Assembly: GCA_017432425.1 (NCBI GenBank)
Contig: JAFRJE010000023.1
Location: 62,001-126,000, forward strand
Direction of reading: 5' to 3'
From: Candidatus Saccharimonadota bacterium
GTDB lineage: Bacteria; Patescibacteriota; Saccharimonadia; Saccharimonadales; Saccharimonadaceae
Length of the DNA stretch: 64,000 nt
The position numbers and the translations under genes were made by a program. Numbering within the stretch: position 1 is the first letter of the stretch; each line of letters starts with the position of its first letter. The notes beneath the pieces are model-generated. The model made no database searches. It was given only the letters and a program-made list of their open reading frames with translations, and was not told the DNA's origin. This document shows positions 50,969-58,905 of this stretch, in pieces.

Positions 50969-51930
50969 TATTTTACGGTTCCAGTCCCAACAACAAGACC
51001 GTCAACGAGAATTTCGTAATCGCCGGAAGCCAAATCGCTCGCGCTATAAATCAGATTTTTAAAGTCAACTTCGACTCGGTCAAGTTTACGAGCGGAGCCG
51101 GTCGAGACGGCGCGAATCGTAAAATCGCTTCCCTCTTTAATTTCTTCAGTTAAATTGACGGTTAGAGAGTTTTGGGTCGAAGACGAGAGCGGAATAGTTA
51201 AAGGTTCTTTACTGAGGATAATAACGGTTCCGCCGTTGATTTCTAAGCCGCCGTCAGCCTTAGCCGCGGTTTCGACTTTATCGCCGTTAAAGTAAATTAG
51301 CCCGCCATCAATCGTTATTTTCTTCTCTGAACTAACTCCGGAGGAAATTAGTCTTCCGTTCGCGGAGTTCGCGTTTTTAATCTTTAAGTCTCCTTTTGAG
51401 GAAATTGAGGTTAGGGAATTTATTTTACCGTCAACAAGAGAAATCGTTAGAGGAGCGGAGGTTTTATTGAGAATGGCAGAGGAGGAATCAGGAGAGATTG
51501 TTACGCCGGAGAGGATTAGATTAACTTCTTCTTTCGCATCAACTAAAATCGCTCCGTTTAAAATTCCGGAAAGGGTATAGTCGCCAGGTTCGGCGAATAA
51601 GATATCGGAATCATAATCGCTCAAATCAACTTCGCGGTCGGTTATTTTAATAGTAACTTCGGGAGATTTTTCTTCGGTTTCTTCGCCGGTTAGAATTGCG
51701 AGATTGTCGCCGTGGATTTTTTGGTCTTCGCGACCGGAGAAGATAAACCAAACCAGAACAGCAATCGTCGCCAAAATCGCAAAGGCGAAAATAATAATCC
51801 AAGCAGTTCTCGAAGTTTCTTTTTCTTCTTCGTTCTTTTCGTCGAACTTCGGAGACTCTTCTTCGGTTTTCGAGAGCTTTGGGAGGTTTTTATTTTCTAA
51901 ATCATTAAGATTATTAGCCGTTTTATCCAT
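50968..51930 (-). CDS. Membrane-anchored surface protein with a DUF4353-like beta domain
   Basis: A 320-residue protein: acidic and basic cytoplasmic start, one transmembrane helix (about 46-67) and an extracellular Ser/Ile-rich beta-helix. The run EPGDYTLSGILNGAILVDA, NLILSGVTIS, SSAILNKT and KITIDGGLIYFNG follows the rhythm of the DUF4353 carbohydrate-binding family, shortened. TATAAT lies seven bases before the ATG. It heads the transcript with the two redox proteins. Confidence 0.75.
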   Translation of the reverse strand: MDKTANNLNDLENKNLPKLSKTEEESPKFDEKNEEEKETSRTAWIIIFAFAILATIAVLVWFIFSGREDQKIHGDNLAILTGEETEEKSPEVTIKITDREVDLSDYDSDILFAEPGDYTLSGILNGAILVDAKEEVNLILSGVTISPDSSSAILNKTSAPLTISLVDGKINSLTSISSKGDLKIKNANSANGRLISSGVSSEKKITIDGGLIYFNGDKVETAAKADGGLEINGGTVIILSKEPLTIPLSSSTQNSLTVNLTEEIKEGSDFTIRAVSTGSARKLDRVEVDFKNLIYSASDLASGDYEILVDGLVVGTGTVK

Positions 51931-51937
51931 ACCTTTT

Positions 51938-51943
51938 ATTATA
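51938..51943 (-). promoter_or_regulatory. -10 box of the gene at 50968-51930, leaderless spacing
   Basis: TATAAT on the minus strand, seven bases before the ATG. The bases from here to 52068 hold no gene that I can see. Confidence 0.65.
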
Positions 51944-52068
51944 TCACTTATTCTTTCTATGTCTCTGTTTTATTAGAATATTTTTCGGAGATTTTTCAAG
52001 AGGGAAGCGTTCGGTTTTTCTTGGTCGTGGAGGCTCTTATTAAAACATAAAGATTTTTAAAATCAATA

Positions 52069-52096
52069 TTGACGCCCAAAACCCTCGTGGTAAAAT
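52069..52096 (+). promoter_or_regulatory. Promoter of the RNA at 52102-52206
   Basis: TTGACG (52069-52074), 16 bases and TAAAAT (52091-52096). Confidence 0.78.
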
Positions 52097-52101
52097 AGAG
52101 G

Positions 52102-52206
52102 TAGGGAGTTCGGACGTATCCGATCGTTGAGAGCCGCCTGAATTCCTTGGAGGTGGGAACCTACCTAGAAATTAAAAAAGGTCGCCTGGTTAGGCGATTT
52201 TTTTTT
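52102..52206 (+). ncRNA. Candidate pseudoknotted small RNA (family unknown)
   Basis: A predicted transcript of about 105 bases. GGTAGG near the 5' end pairs with CCTACC; within it GAGTTC pairs with GAATTC (one G-U) and GGA-CGTA-TCC makes a small hairpin. CCGCCT inside the loop can pair with AGGTGG outside it, which would be a pseudoknot. An A-rich linker leads to the terminator. The build is like a riboswitch with an expression platform, but no gene follows on this strand: tRNAs come next on the other strand. I do not recognise the family; the hallmark SRP loop GGAAGGAAGCAG is absent. Confidence 0.62.
52182..52206 (+). terminator. Bidirectional terminator between the small RNA and tRNA-Cys
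   Basis: TCGCCT and AGGCGA form a six-pair stem with loop GGTT and nine T on the plus strand. On the minus strand the same stem is followed by CC and six T, so it can also end the tRNA-Leu-Cys transcript. Confidence 0.9.
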
Positions 52207-52233
52207 GAGTTTTTTAAGACCGTTCTGGGGGTT

Positions 52234-52307
52234 TGGAGGCGCCGACCGGAATTGAACCGGTGTACAAGGTTTTGCAGACCTCTGCGTAACCACTCCGCCA
52301 CAGCGCC
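52234..52307 (-). tRNA. tRNA-Cys (GCA)
   Basis: Minus strand: acceptor GGCGCTG/CGGCGCC, discriminator T and encoded CCA; anticodon stem around CTGCAAA (anticodon GCA); T-loop TTCAATT. One base separates it from tRNA-Leu upstream. Confidence 0.94.
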
Positions 52308-52308
52308 T

Positions 52309-52396
52309 TGGTCCCCGGAATGGGACTCGGACCCATAACCCGGTAAAGGGAGCAGATTTTAAGTCTGCCGCGTATACCAATTCCGCCATCCGGGGA
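52309..52396 (-). tRNA. tRNA-Leu (UAA)
   Basis: Minus strand class II tRNA: acceptor TCCCCGG/CCGGGGA with encoded CCA, anticodon loop CTTAAAA (anticodon TAA), long variable arm, T-loop TTCGGAC-type read on the plus strand as GGACTCGGACC. First of the tRNA-Leu-Cys pair. Confidence 0.94.
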
Positions 52397-52405
52397 GACA
52401 AGTTT

Positions 52406-52434
52406 ATTTTAGCATAAGAGAGAGGTATTTTCAA
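52406..52434 (-). promoter_or_regulatory. Promoter of the tRNA-Leu-Cys pair
   Basis: TTGAAA (52429-52434), 17 bases and TGC-TAAAAT (52406-52411), nine bases before tRNA-Leu. Confidence 0.75.
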
Positions 52435-52445
52435 TTATGATTCGG

Positions 52446-55400
52446 CTAAAAGTCGTCGTCGTTTTCAATGTCGGAATAGCGTTTATGGGTTCGCTTGGCA
52501 ATAATGATGAAGACGCCGACAATGAAGAAAGTCGAGATTGCCCACCAAAAGACATCTAGCGTTTCGAACGCCGTCAGAAGCGGAGAGCCACTTAGGAAAG
52601 CCTTATAAGCGGAAAGGACGGCTTTATATTTCGACATTAAACTTGGCCCGACGAGGGTTTTGGCATAATCGGACAGCTCGTTATAGGCAAGTTGGGCGGC
52701 TTTAATATCGGTTCGAGCAGAATAATCAACGTCTTCCGGATTCGGGAGGCGAGCGATCATCGCCTCAAATTCGGCGACTTGGTCGAGAACGTCAAGCGCG
52801 GAGTTAATAATCGAAATCGCATTGTTAATATTAAATAACTCGGAAAGGCTAAAGTTTCCGTCAAAGACGCCCAACGCTTCAACATAGCCGGCTTGGGCAT
52901 CTTCGAGCGTAGTTTGGTCTTCTTTTGTTACGTTATCTTTAGTAATGGTTTCGACAGGATTATTTTCTTTAACCTCTTCGATTGCTTCTTTGGCTTCCTC
53001 GATTCGTTCAAGAAGTTCCTCGACTTTGTTTTTCTCCTCTTCTAGAGTTTCTTTTTCTTCGTCGGTTAAGTGGTTTTGGTCATTGTTTAGAAGGTTCTCG
53101 ATTTCTTCTTTAATCTCTTCTAGGTCTTCTTTATCTTCGGAAGTTACTTTATCAATATCATATCCGTCGACTTCGGTTTCGATCTTTTCTAGCTCTTCTT
53201 CAATCGCGGTAATTATGTCTAACTTTTCGTTCAAATCCTCAAGTAGTTCGGATAAATCTTCTTTCTCTTCATCGGTTAAGTGGTTTTGGTCATTGTTTAG
53301 AATATCTTCGATTTCTTCAATCAAGGATTCAATAGTCTCTTTATTGTCCGACGTTAAGTTATCGTTTTCTGGCAGTTCGGAAGAGTCGGTTTCGACAGCG
53401 CCAACTTTTTCTTCGACGGTTTCGATTTCGTTAAGAGCTTCGGTTAGTTCGTCTAGTAAATCATTCAGAATTTCTAGCTCGGCGTCGGACGGAGTAGAAT
53501 CGGGATCTTCAAGAATAGTCTCGATTTTTTCAACTAAAGTTTCAATTTCTTCAACATCGTCTTCAGTCGACTGTTCAAGATCGAGTTCGGACGGAAATCT
53601 GAACTCAGCGGTTTTTACGGTTAGCTCGGTAACGTTTCCGGCTTTATCCGTAACGACAATTTTATTTTCTGCGTCGACGTTTCCAGGGAGGTCAATAATA
53701 TTCCCCTCAACGCTCTCGCCGTTGACGGTAATTGACTTTATTCCTTTATTATCGGAAACAAGGATTTTCTGGGTCAAATAGTAGACTTTATTTTCTTCGA
53801 GTTCATAAGTTCGACCAGAAGCTAAGCCCTCAATCGTCGCCGGAGTTACATCAAGCACGACACCTTCGGAGTTAATGATGTTAACGTTTCCTGCGCCGTC
53901 GGTAATCCTAAAGTAAACAACAAAATCTCTTTCTGGCTCGACAGAGAAAGTCGTTTCGGCTTCAAGCCAATCTTTTGAGCCAAGCGCTTCGCGCGGTTCG
54001 TTAAAATCTTCCTCAAGAACTAAGTATTCGACCTTGGCGATTCCAGAAATATCTTCGTCGGGGATTAGTCTAAATTCCTTTGTTTCGTTAAAGAAAAGCC
54101 CGAAAGTTATTGTATTAAGGAAAGTGTGCCAGCCATTATCGCCGAGTTCGATTGTTCCGGTCGGGGCGACCGTATCTTTTTTTACGTTCCCCTCAACAAT
54201 TTCGCTTTCTAAACCGGCGGCGGATTTTGCCTTAAAATAATACGTTACGCCAGAGGCTTCCGTATCTTCGCTATGAATAATACTTTCGCTATAGTTTTCC
54301 CAAGTTTCTCCGTCCGTGCTGACAAAGATTTCTACTGGACTTAAGTTGTTTGCGACATTTCTGACGCTTAGAGTAACGTTTTTATTCGTCCAGGTTCCAA
54401 GTTCATAGCCGTTCGAGTTTAACTCTAACTCCGGTTTAACAGGATCTAAGTTGCCATAAATTACCGTTTCGGTCGTTTCGTTATTGGTTTTGTCGACGGC
54501 TTTGATTTTATAGATTCCGTTTTCGACAGCCTCGTAAACAACTGAATCGTAGTTAGTTATTTTTTCCCAAGTTTCGCCATTGTCCGTCGAGATATAGATT
54601 CCCTCGATTCCGGAAGCATCGGCGGCAATAATCTCGGCAAAATCGCTCGCTTTCCAGTTTTCGGTATCCGCGACTATTTCTAGCGTCGGAGGGGTATGAT
54701 AAAATTCTTCTAGAATTTCGTCATATTTTTCTTTTATTTCTGGATCAACCATCGCCTTTTCTTCGTCGGTCAGGTTTTCGTAAAGTTCGATCCCCTCTTC
54801 AATCGCGTCTTTATCGGTTTCTTCGGTTTCGCCGAGTTCTGGAAATTCGTCTCTAACCTTGTCTTCAAATTCTTTAACGTGCTCTTCGCGTTCGCGCCTT
54901 GCTTCTTCTTCTTGACGCTGGCGTTCTTCCTCCTCCTGACGTTGGCGCTCCTCCTCTTCTTGGCGCTGACGTTCTTCTTCCTCTTCGCGTTCAATCTCTT
55001 CAATTCGAGCAAGTTTCTCTCTCAGTTCTTCCTCTTCTTCGATTAACTGGTTCGCTTCGTCGTTCGTTAGATTCTTTTCGTATTCATCTTCGGCAGCCTC
55101 GACACGCTCAAGTAATTCTTCGATTGTTTCTTTATCTTCTTTCGTAATGTTTTCGACGCTAGGGATTTGATTAACTTCGTCTTCAATATCGCCGAGATCT
55201 TCGACAATCGTCTCAACTTTTTCAATCAACTCTTCGTATTCGTTAATTATTTCCTCAATAATTTCTTTTTCGGTTTCAGTTTCGTTTTCTCCCTCAGTCG
55301 CTTCAAGTTCTTCAAGAGTTTCGATTACTTCCTTTAGAGCTTCCAAATCATCTGAGTTAACGTGTTCCTTATCTAAATCGAGCGTTAAGTCTTCGATTCT

Positions 55401-57599
55401 GCCGGTATTGATGGTTAGTTCGGAAACATTTCCGGCTTTGTCGACGGCTTTAATTCGGTAAACGTTTTCAGCGTTACCGGCGAGTTCAATAATGTTCGTT
55501 TCGGCAAGCTCAACTTCTTCATCATTGACGAAGATTTTATCGAGGGCTTTGTTGTCGGTAACAATAATTTTCTGGGTCAGATAGTAGGTTTTATCTGGTT
55601 CTAATTCATAAGTTTCGCCGGTTTCGACATAACCTTCGATTAGCGCAGCGACGGAATCGAGGACAATTCCCTCGGTATTTATTATGTTAACGTTTCCGGC
55701 AACGTCGGTAATTTTATAATAAAGGATAAAGTCGCCGTCCGGATTTAAACTGACCGGAGCGTCAGAAACTTCCATCCAACCCGTCGCAGCCTCCGCTTCA
55801 GATTTCGACTCGAACTTTTCTTCAGTTATGAGATATTCGACTTTTTCGACGCCAGAGAGCGCATCGCTTGTTTCAATCTCGAAATCGGTCGTTTGATTAA
55901 AGAACAAACCGAAAGTTATTGTATTTAAAAAGCGGTTCCAGGAATTTTCGGACGAAGAGATTTCGCCACTTGGCGCGGTATTATCTTTTCTAACTAAGGC
56001 CTCGACAACATCGCTCTCAACTCCAGCTTCGCTAACTGCTTTAAAATAATAAACTTTACCAGACGTAGAGGTTTCGGAACTATGGATTACGCCGTCAACG
56101 TATTCTAACCAAGTTTCGCCGTCCTCGGAATAATAGTATTTAGTTTCGCCGACGTTGACCGTAGTATCTTCGACAGTCAGGACGACGGTTTCATTCGTCC
56201 AGCTCCCTGGTTCATAGCCATTTGTATTAACTTTTATTCCAGGCTTCTGATTATCTAGGCGTTCATACGTTACGCATTCCTTATCGGAATAATTTCCTAA
56301 GGTATCGTACGCTCTAAAACAATAAGTTATGTTTTCGGTCGCAAGATATTCGGCGTATTCATTGTCGCTGATTTTTCCCCAGGTCTCGCCAGAATCGGAA
56401 CTCTCTTCGATTCCCGCAACGCCAGATTCGTCGGTTGCGGTTATTTTAATTAAATCTTCGATTTGGATTAGACCGGGGCGTGCATCAATTTCCAATTCGG
56501 GCGGATCGGCTTCGGGAAGAGTCTTGAACATGGCAACATCGGAACTAATGCTCTGACCGTTAACGTTTTCTGCCCTAACTCGCGTATAATAAACGGTATC
56601 TGTATCGAGCCCCTCAGCAAGAAGCTCGGTTCCGTCAACTTCGCGGTTGTTATAGTTTTCGAGAATGTTCAAAAAGTTCGGGTCGGTCGAGATGTCGAGG
56701 CGGTAAGTCGTTGCGCCAGAAACGGCGTCCCAGTTAATCTGCGCGGTTGTTTGGGTCATGTTCGAGACGTAAATATTTTCTACCGGATCCGGAGCGGCGA
56801 TATTAACCATTCCAGTTACGGCATAGATTCCACAAAACAGACCAGTCGTATCCGAGCTACCGTTTTTTCCGGTCATTTTAAAGTCGATTGACTTTAAAAG
56901 TTTTTTCGGGTTAACGTTTATGGTTGCGCTTTGGAGATAAGGCGCGGAGCTAACACTTCCCTCATAATTATAGCCGTTCGTTGAGGAAGAATGATTCCAG
57001 CCGGAGGTATTGCTTTTTACGACAAGACGACGAGCAACGTTCGGGTATTTATAAACGCCGGAGACGGGGGTCGCATCGTACCAGTCGTAGAGTTTATAAT
57101 TTGTTGCGTCAGAAGTTCCGTCTGTATAGTTCAAAACGACGGAAAAGTTAGCGTAATTCCCCTCGCCAGGCCCGCCAGCGGTTCCGAGAACATAAATCTG
57201 TTCATAGGCGCCGATTGTTTCGAGGTTCATTGTTGCGGAGGCGTTACCGGTATAGAGTTTTATGGTATCGTTTCCGTCGTAGGCGTTTGCGCCAGACCAG
57301 TTAAAATCATAGGGGATTCCGTTAACGCTAAGCGAACCGGAGGAGTCGAGCCCGCCGTCGGATTTGTTGGCGGAGGAATAGAAAGCCGCCCAATCGTCAA
57401 GACCGCCAGCGGCGACGACCGTATCGAACGATTCGCCGGCGCCCCAAATTGAGTTTCCGTTAAGCGAGGAAGAGGCGATTTTAAGGGTTTCATAATAGCT
57501 GTCGGAGGCGGCGGACGGAACTTTCGGGCGGATGAAAACTAGCCCAGAAATCAAAATTAAAGCTGACGCAATGATGAAAAGTTTTTTATTTGTCTTCAT
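52446..57599 (-). CDS. Giant secreted adhesin-like protein with FN3, repeated beta domains and coiled coils
   Basis: A 1717-residue surface protein, the largest gene here. Order: signal peptide (1-31), a carbohydrate-binding-like start region, a fibronectin type III domain (about 272-362), then two copies of a block of about 230 residues (SNGYE-GSWTNETV-type Ig-like strands, PTGTIE/NTITFGLFFN, DVAGNVNIINTEG) each followed by an acidic coiled coil. The first coil has three EEERQRQE repeats; the second has NNDQNHLTDEEKE twice. A C-terminal helix (WAISTFFIVGVFIIIAK) anchors it. It should reach far from the cell for host contact. Promoter not clear; the tRNA-Leu-Cys promoter begins just past its end. 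Confidence 0.88.
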   Translation of the reverse strand: MKTNKKLFIIASALILISGLVFIRPKVPSAASDSYYETLKIASSSLNGNSIWGAGESFDTVVAAGGLDDWAAFYSSANKSDGGLDSSGSLSVNGIPYDFNWSGANAYDGNDTIKLYTGNASATMNLETIGAYEQIYVLGTAGGPGEGNYANFSVVLNYTDGTSDATNYKLYDWYDATPVSGVYKYPNVARRLVVKSNTSGWNHSSSTNGYNYEGSVSSAPYLQSATINVNPKKLLKSIDFKMTGKNGSSDTTGLFCGIYAVTGMVNIAAPDPVENIYVSNMTQTTAQINWDAVSGATTYRLDISTDPNFLNILENYNNREVDGTELLAEGLDTDTVYYTRVRAENVNGQSISSDVAMFKTLPEADPPELEIDARPGLIQIEDLIKITATDESGVAGIEESSDSGETWGKISDNEYAEYLATENITYCFRAYDTLGNYSDKECVTYERLDNQKPGIKVNTNGYEPGSWTNETVVLTVEDTTVNVGETKYYYSEDGETWLEYVDGVIHSSETSTSGKVYYFKAVSEAGVESDVVEALVRKDNTAPSGEISSSENSWNRFLNTITFGLFFNQTTDFEIETSDALSGVEKVEYLITEEKFESKSEAEAATGWMEVSDAPVSLNPDGDFILYYKITDVAGNVNIINTEGIVLDSVAALIEGYVETGETYELEPDKTYYLTQKIIVTDNKALDKIFVNDEEVELAETNIIELAGNAENVYRIKAVDKAGNVSELTINTGRIEDLTLDLDKEHVNSDDLEALKEVIETLEELEATEGENETETEKEIIEEIINEYEELIEKVETIVEDLGDIEDEVNQIPSVENITKEDKETIEELLERVEAAEDEYEKNLTNDEANQLIEEEEELREKLARIEEIEREEEEERQRQEEEERQRQEEEERQRQEEEARREREEHVKEFEDKVRDEFPELGETEETDKDAIEEGIELYENLTDEEKAMVDPEIKEKYDEILEEFYHTPPTLEIVADTENWKASDFAEIIAADASGIEGIYISTDNGETWEKITNYDSVVYEAVENGIYKIKAVDKTNNETTETVIYGNLDPVKPELELNSNGYELGTWTNKNVTLSVRNVANNLSPVEIFVSTDGETWENYSESIIHSEDTEASGVTYYFKAKSAAGLESEIVEGNVKKDTVAPTGTIELGDNGWHTFLNTITFGLFFNETKEFRLIPDEDISGIAKVEYLVLEEDFNEPREALGSKDWLEAETTFSVEPERDFVVYFRITDGAGNVNIINSEGVVLDVTPATIEGLASGRTYELEENKVYYLTQKILVSDNKGIKSITVNGESVEGNIIDLPGNVDAENKIVVTDKAGNVTELTVKTAEFRFPSELDLEQSTEDDVEEIETLVEKIETILEDPDSTPSDAELEILNDLLDELTEALNEIETVEEKVGAVETDSSELPENDNLTSDNKETIESLIEEIEDILNNDQNHLTDEEKEDLSELLEDLNEKLDIITAIEEELEKIETEVDGYDIDKVTSEDKEDLEEIKEEIENLLNNDQNHLTDEEKETLEEEKNKVEELLERIEEAKEAIEEVKENNPVETITKDNVTKEDQTTLEDAQAGYVEALGVFDGNFSLSELFNINNAISIINSALDVLDQVAEFEAMIARLPNPEDVDYSARTDIKAAQLAYNELSDYAKTLVGPSLMSKYKAVLSAYKAFLSGSPLLTAFETLDVFWWAISTFFIVGVFIIIAKRTHKRYSDIENDDDF
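53062..53092 (-). repeat. 31-base direct repeat, copy 1 (coiled-coil coding)
   Basis: Identical to 53272-53302, 210 bases away, in frame inside the giant surface protein. It encodes the repeated NNDQNHLTDE segment. Exact identity at DNA level indicates a recent duplication. Confidence 0.9.
53272..53302 (-). repeat. 31-base direct repeat, copy 2 (coiled-coil coding)
   Basis: See copy 1 at 53062-53092. Recombination between the copies would remove exactly 70 codons and keep the frame. Confidence 0.9.
54905..54990 (-). repeat. 24-base tandem repeat encoding EERQRQEE
   Basis: Three imperfect 24-base units in the giant surface protein, each giving eight residues rich in Glu, Arg and Gln. Third-position differences between units show that it is not brand new. 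Confidence 0.8.
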
Positions 57600-57705
57600 T
57601 GAAAATTAATATGCCTCCAATATTCCTTATGAATAATTTTATAAAAAGTTTAAGGTTTCGTCAATTATTTTAAAGTGCGGGAAAATAGTATATAATATAT
57701 ATGTT

Positions 57706-58890
57706 ATGAATAGAGTACCACTAGCGGAGAGAATGCGTCCAAAAACCCTAGATGAAGTCGTTGGGCAAAGCGAGATTATTGGCGAGGGGAAGATTTTAAC
57801 GGAAATCCTTAAAAAGGGCGAGCCGGTTAATTTGATTTTTTGGGGACCCCCAGGAACCGGAAAGACGACAATGGCGAAGATTCTGGCGCAGGAATATAAG
57901 GCGGATTTTATTGAAATTTCTGCGGTTACGAGCGGGAAGAAAGATATTGAAGCGGTTGTCCAGCGCGCAAAGCAAAACTGGAATTTAAAAATTCGGACAG
58001 TTTTGTTTGTTGACGAAATCCACCGTTTTAATAAGGCACAACAAGACGCGTTTTTGCCGCACGTTGAATCGGGGCTAATTATCTTAATCGGCGCGACGAC
58101 GGAAAATCCGAGTTTCGAAGTTATTTCGCCGCTATTGTCGCGTAGTCGAGTAGTTGTTGTTTCGCCGTTGTCGAAAGAAGAAATTAAGAAAGTCTTAGAG
58201 CGGGCGATTAAGGCCGAAAAAGCCGAAAAACGAGTAACAAAAATGGCGATTGATTATCTTGCGGAACTTTCCGGCGGAGACGCGAGGAGCGCGCTCGGAG
58301 ATTTGGAGCTGGCACTAAGTCTATCGAATAAAGTCGGGGTCGAAACTGTTAAAACTGCGGCGGGGAAAAAAGTTCCAGGATACGATAAAAAAGGCGACGC
58401 ACATTATGATAATATTTCCGCGTTTATTAAATCAATGCGAGGCGGAGATGTTGATGCGGCGCTTTATTATCTTGCGAGAATGGTCGAAGCGGGAGAAGAC
58501 CCGAAGTTTATCGCTAGGCGAATGGTAATTTTTGCGAGCGAGGATATTGGGCTTGCTGGAAACGGAGCATTAGGGCTAGCGTTGAACTGTTTTATGGCGG
58601 TTGAGCGAGTTGGAATGCCAGAGAGTGGATTGATTTTGGCGCACGTTACAGTTGCGCTCGCAAAATCGAAGAAATCGCGAGATACGGCGAACGCGTGGTA
58701 TAAGGCGCAAGATTTGGCGAGAAAGTCGATGGGGCTGCCGGTTCCGACGTGGCTACGGAACGCGCCGACAAATTTGATGAAAGATTTAGGATTCGGGGCG
58801 GGGCAAAAATGGGAAGCGGGGTTTCATCTTGATAAAAATTATCTACCAGACGAAATTAAAGACGAAAAGATTTTTCTTCCGAAAAAATAG
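57706..58890 (+). CDS. rarA: Replication-associated recombination protein A (MgsA/RarA ATPase)
   Basis: A 394-residue AAA+ clamp-loader-like ATPase. Walker A GPPGTGKTT (47-55), Walker B VLFVDEIHRFN, sensor 1 GATTENPSF, the arginine finger SRSR and the C-terminal tetramer domain (RRMVIFASEDIGLA, PVPTWLRNAP). It acts at stalled forks. TATAAT lies nine bases before the ATG; glyS follows 15 bases after the stop. Confidence 0.96.
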   Translation: MNRVPLAERMRPKTLDEVVGQSEIIGEGKILTEILKKGEPVNLIFWGPPGTGKTTMAKILAQEYKADFIEISAVTSGKKDIEAVVQRAKQNWNLKIRTVLFVDEIHRFNKAQQDAFLPHVESGLIILIGATTENPSFEVISPLLSRSRVVVVSPLSKEEIKKVLERAIKAEKAEKRVTKMAIDYLAELSGGDARSALGDLELALSLSNKVGVETVKTAAGKKVPGYDKKGDAHYDNISAFIKSMRGGDVDAALYYLARMVEAGEDPKFIARRMVIFASEDIGLAGNGALGLALNCFMAVERVGMPESGLILAHVTVALAKSKKSRDTANAWYKAQDLARKSMGLPVPTWLRNAPTNLMKDLGFGAGQKWEAGFHLDKNYLPDEIKDEKIFLPKK

Positions 58891-58892
58891 TA

Positions 58893-58898
58893 TATAAT
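58893..58898 (+). promoter_or_regulatory. -10 box of glyS, leaderless spacing
   Basis: TATAAT seven bases before the glyS ATG, in the 15-base gap after rarA. Confidence 0.65.
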
Positions 58899-58905
58899 AT
58901 ATATT

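Noticed and set aside
52102-52206. SRP RNA as the identity of the 105-base RNA
   Set aside because: The size fits, but the conserved apical loops of SRP RNA are absent on both strands.
52147-52338. Open frame on the plus strand over the small RNA and tRNA-Cys
   Set aside because: It starts with a non-ATG codon, runs over a terminator and antisense to a tRNA, and has no protein character.
52945-53781. A long Ser-rich frame opposite the giant surface protein
   Set aside because: It is the antisense of Glu/Asp-rich coiled coils (GAA/GAG read back as Ser and Phe); no ribosome site or family match.
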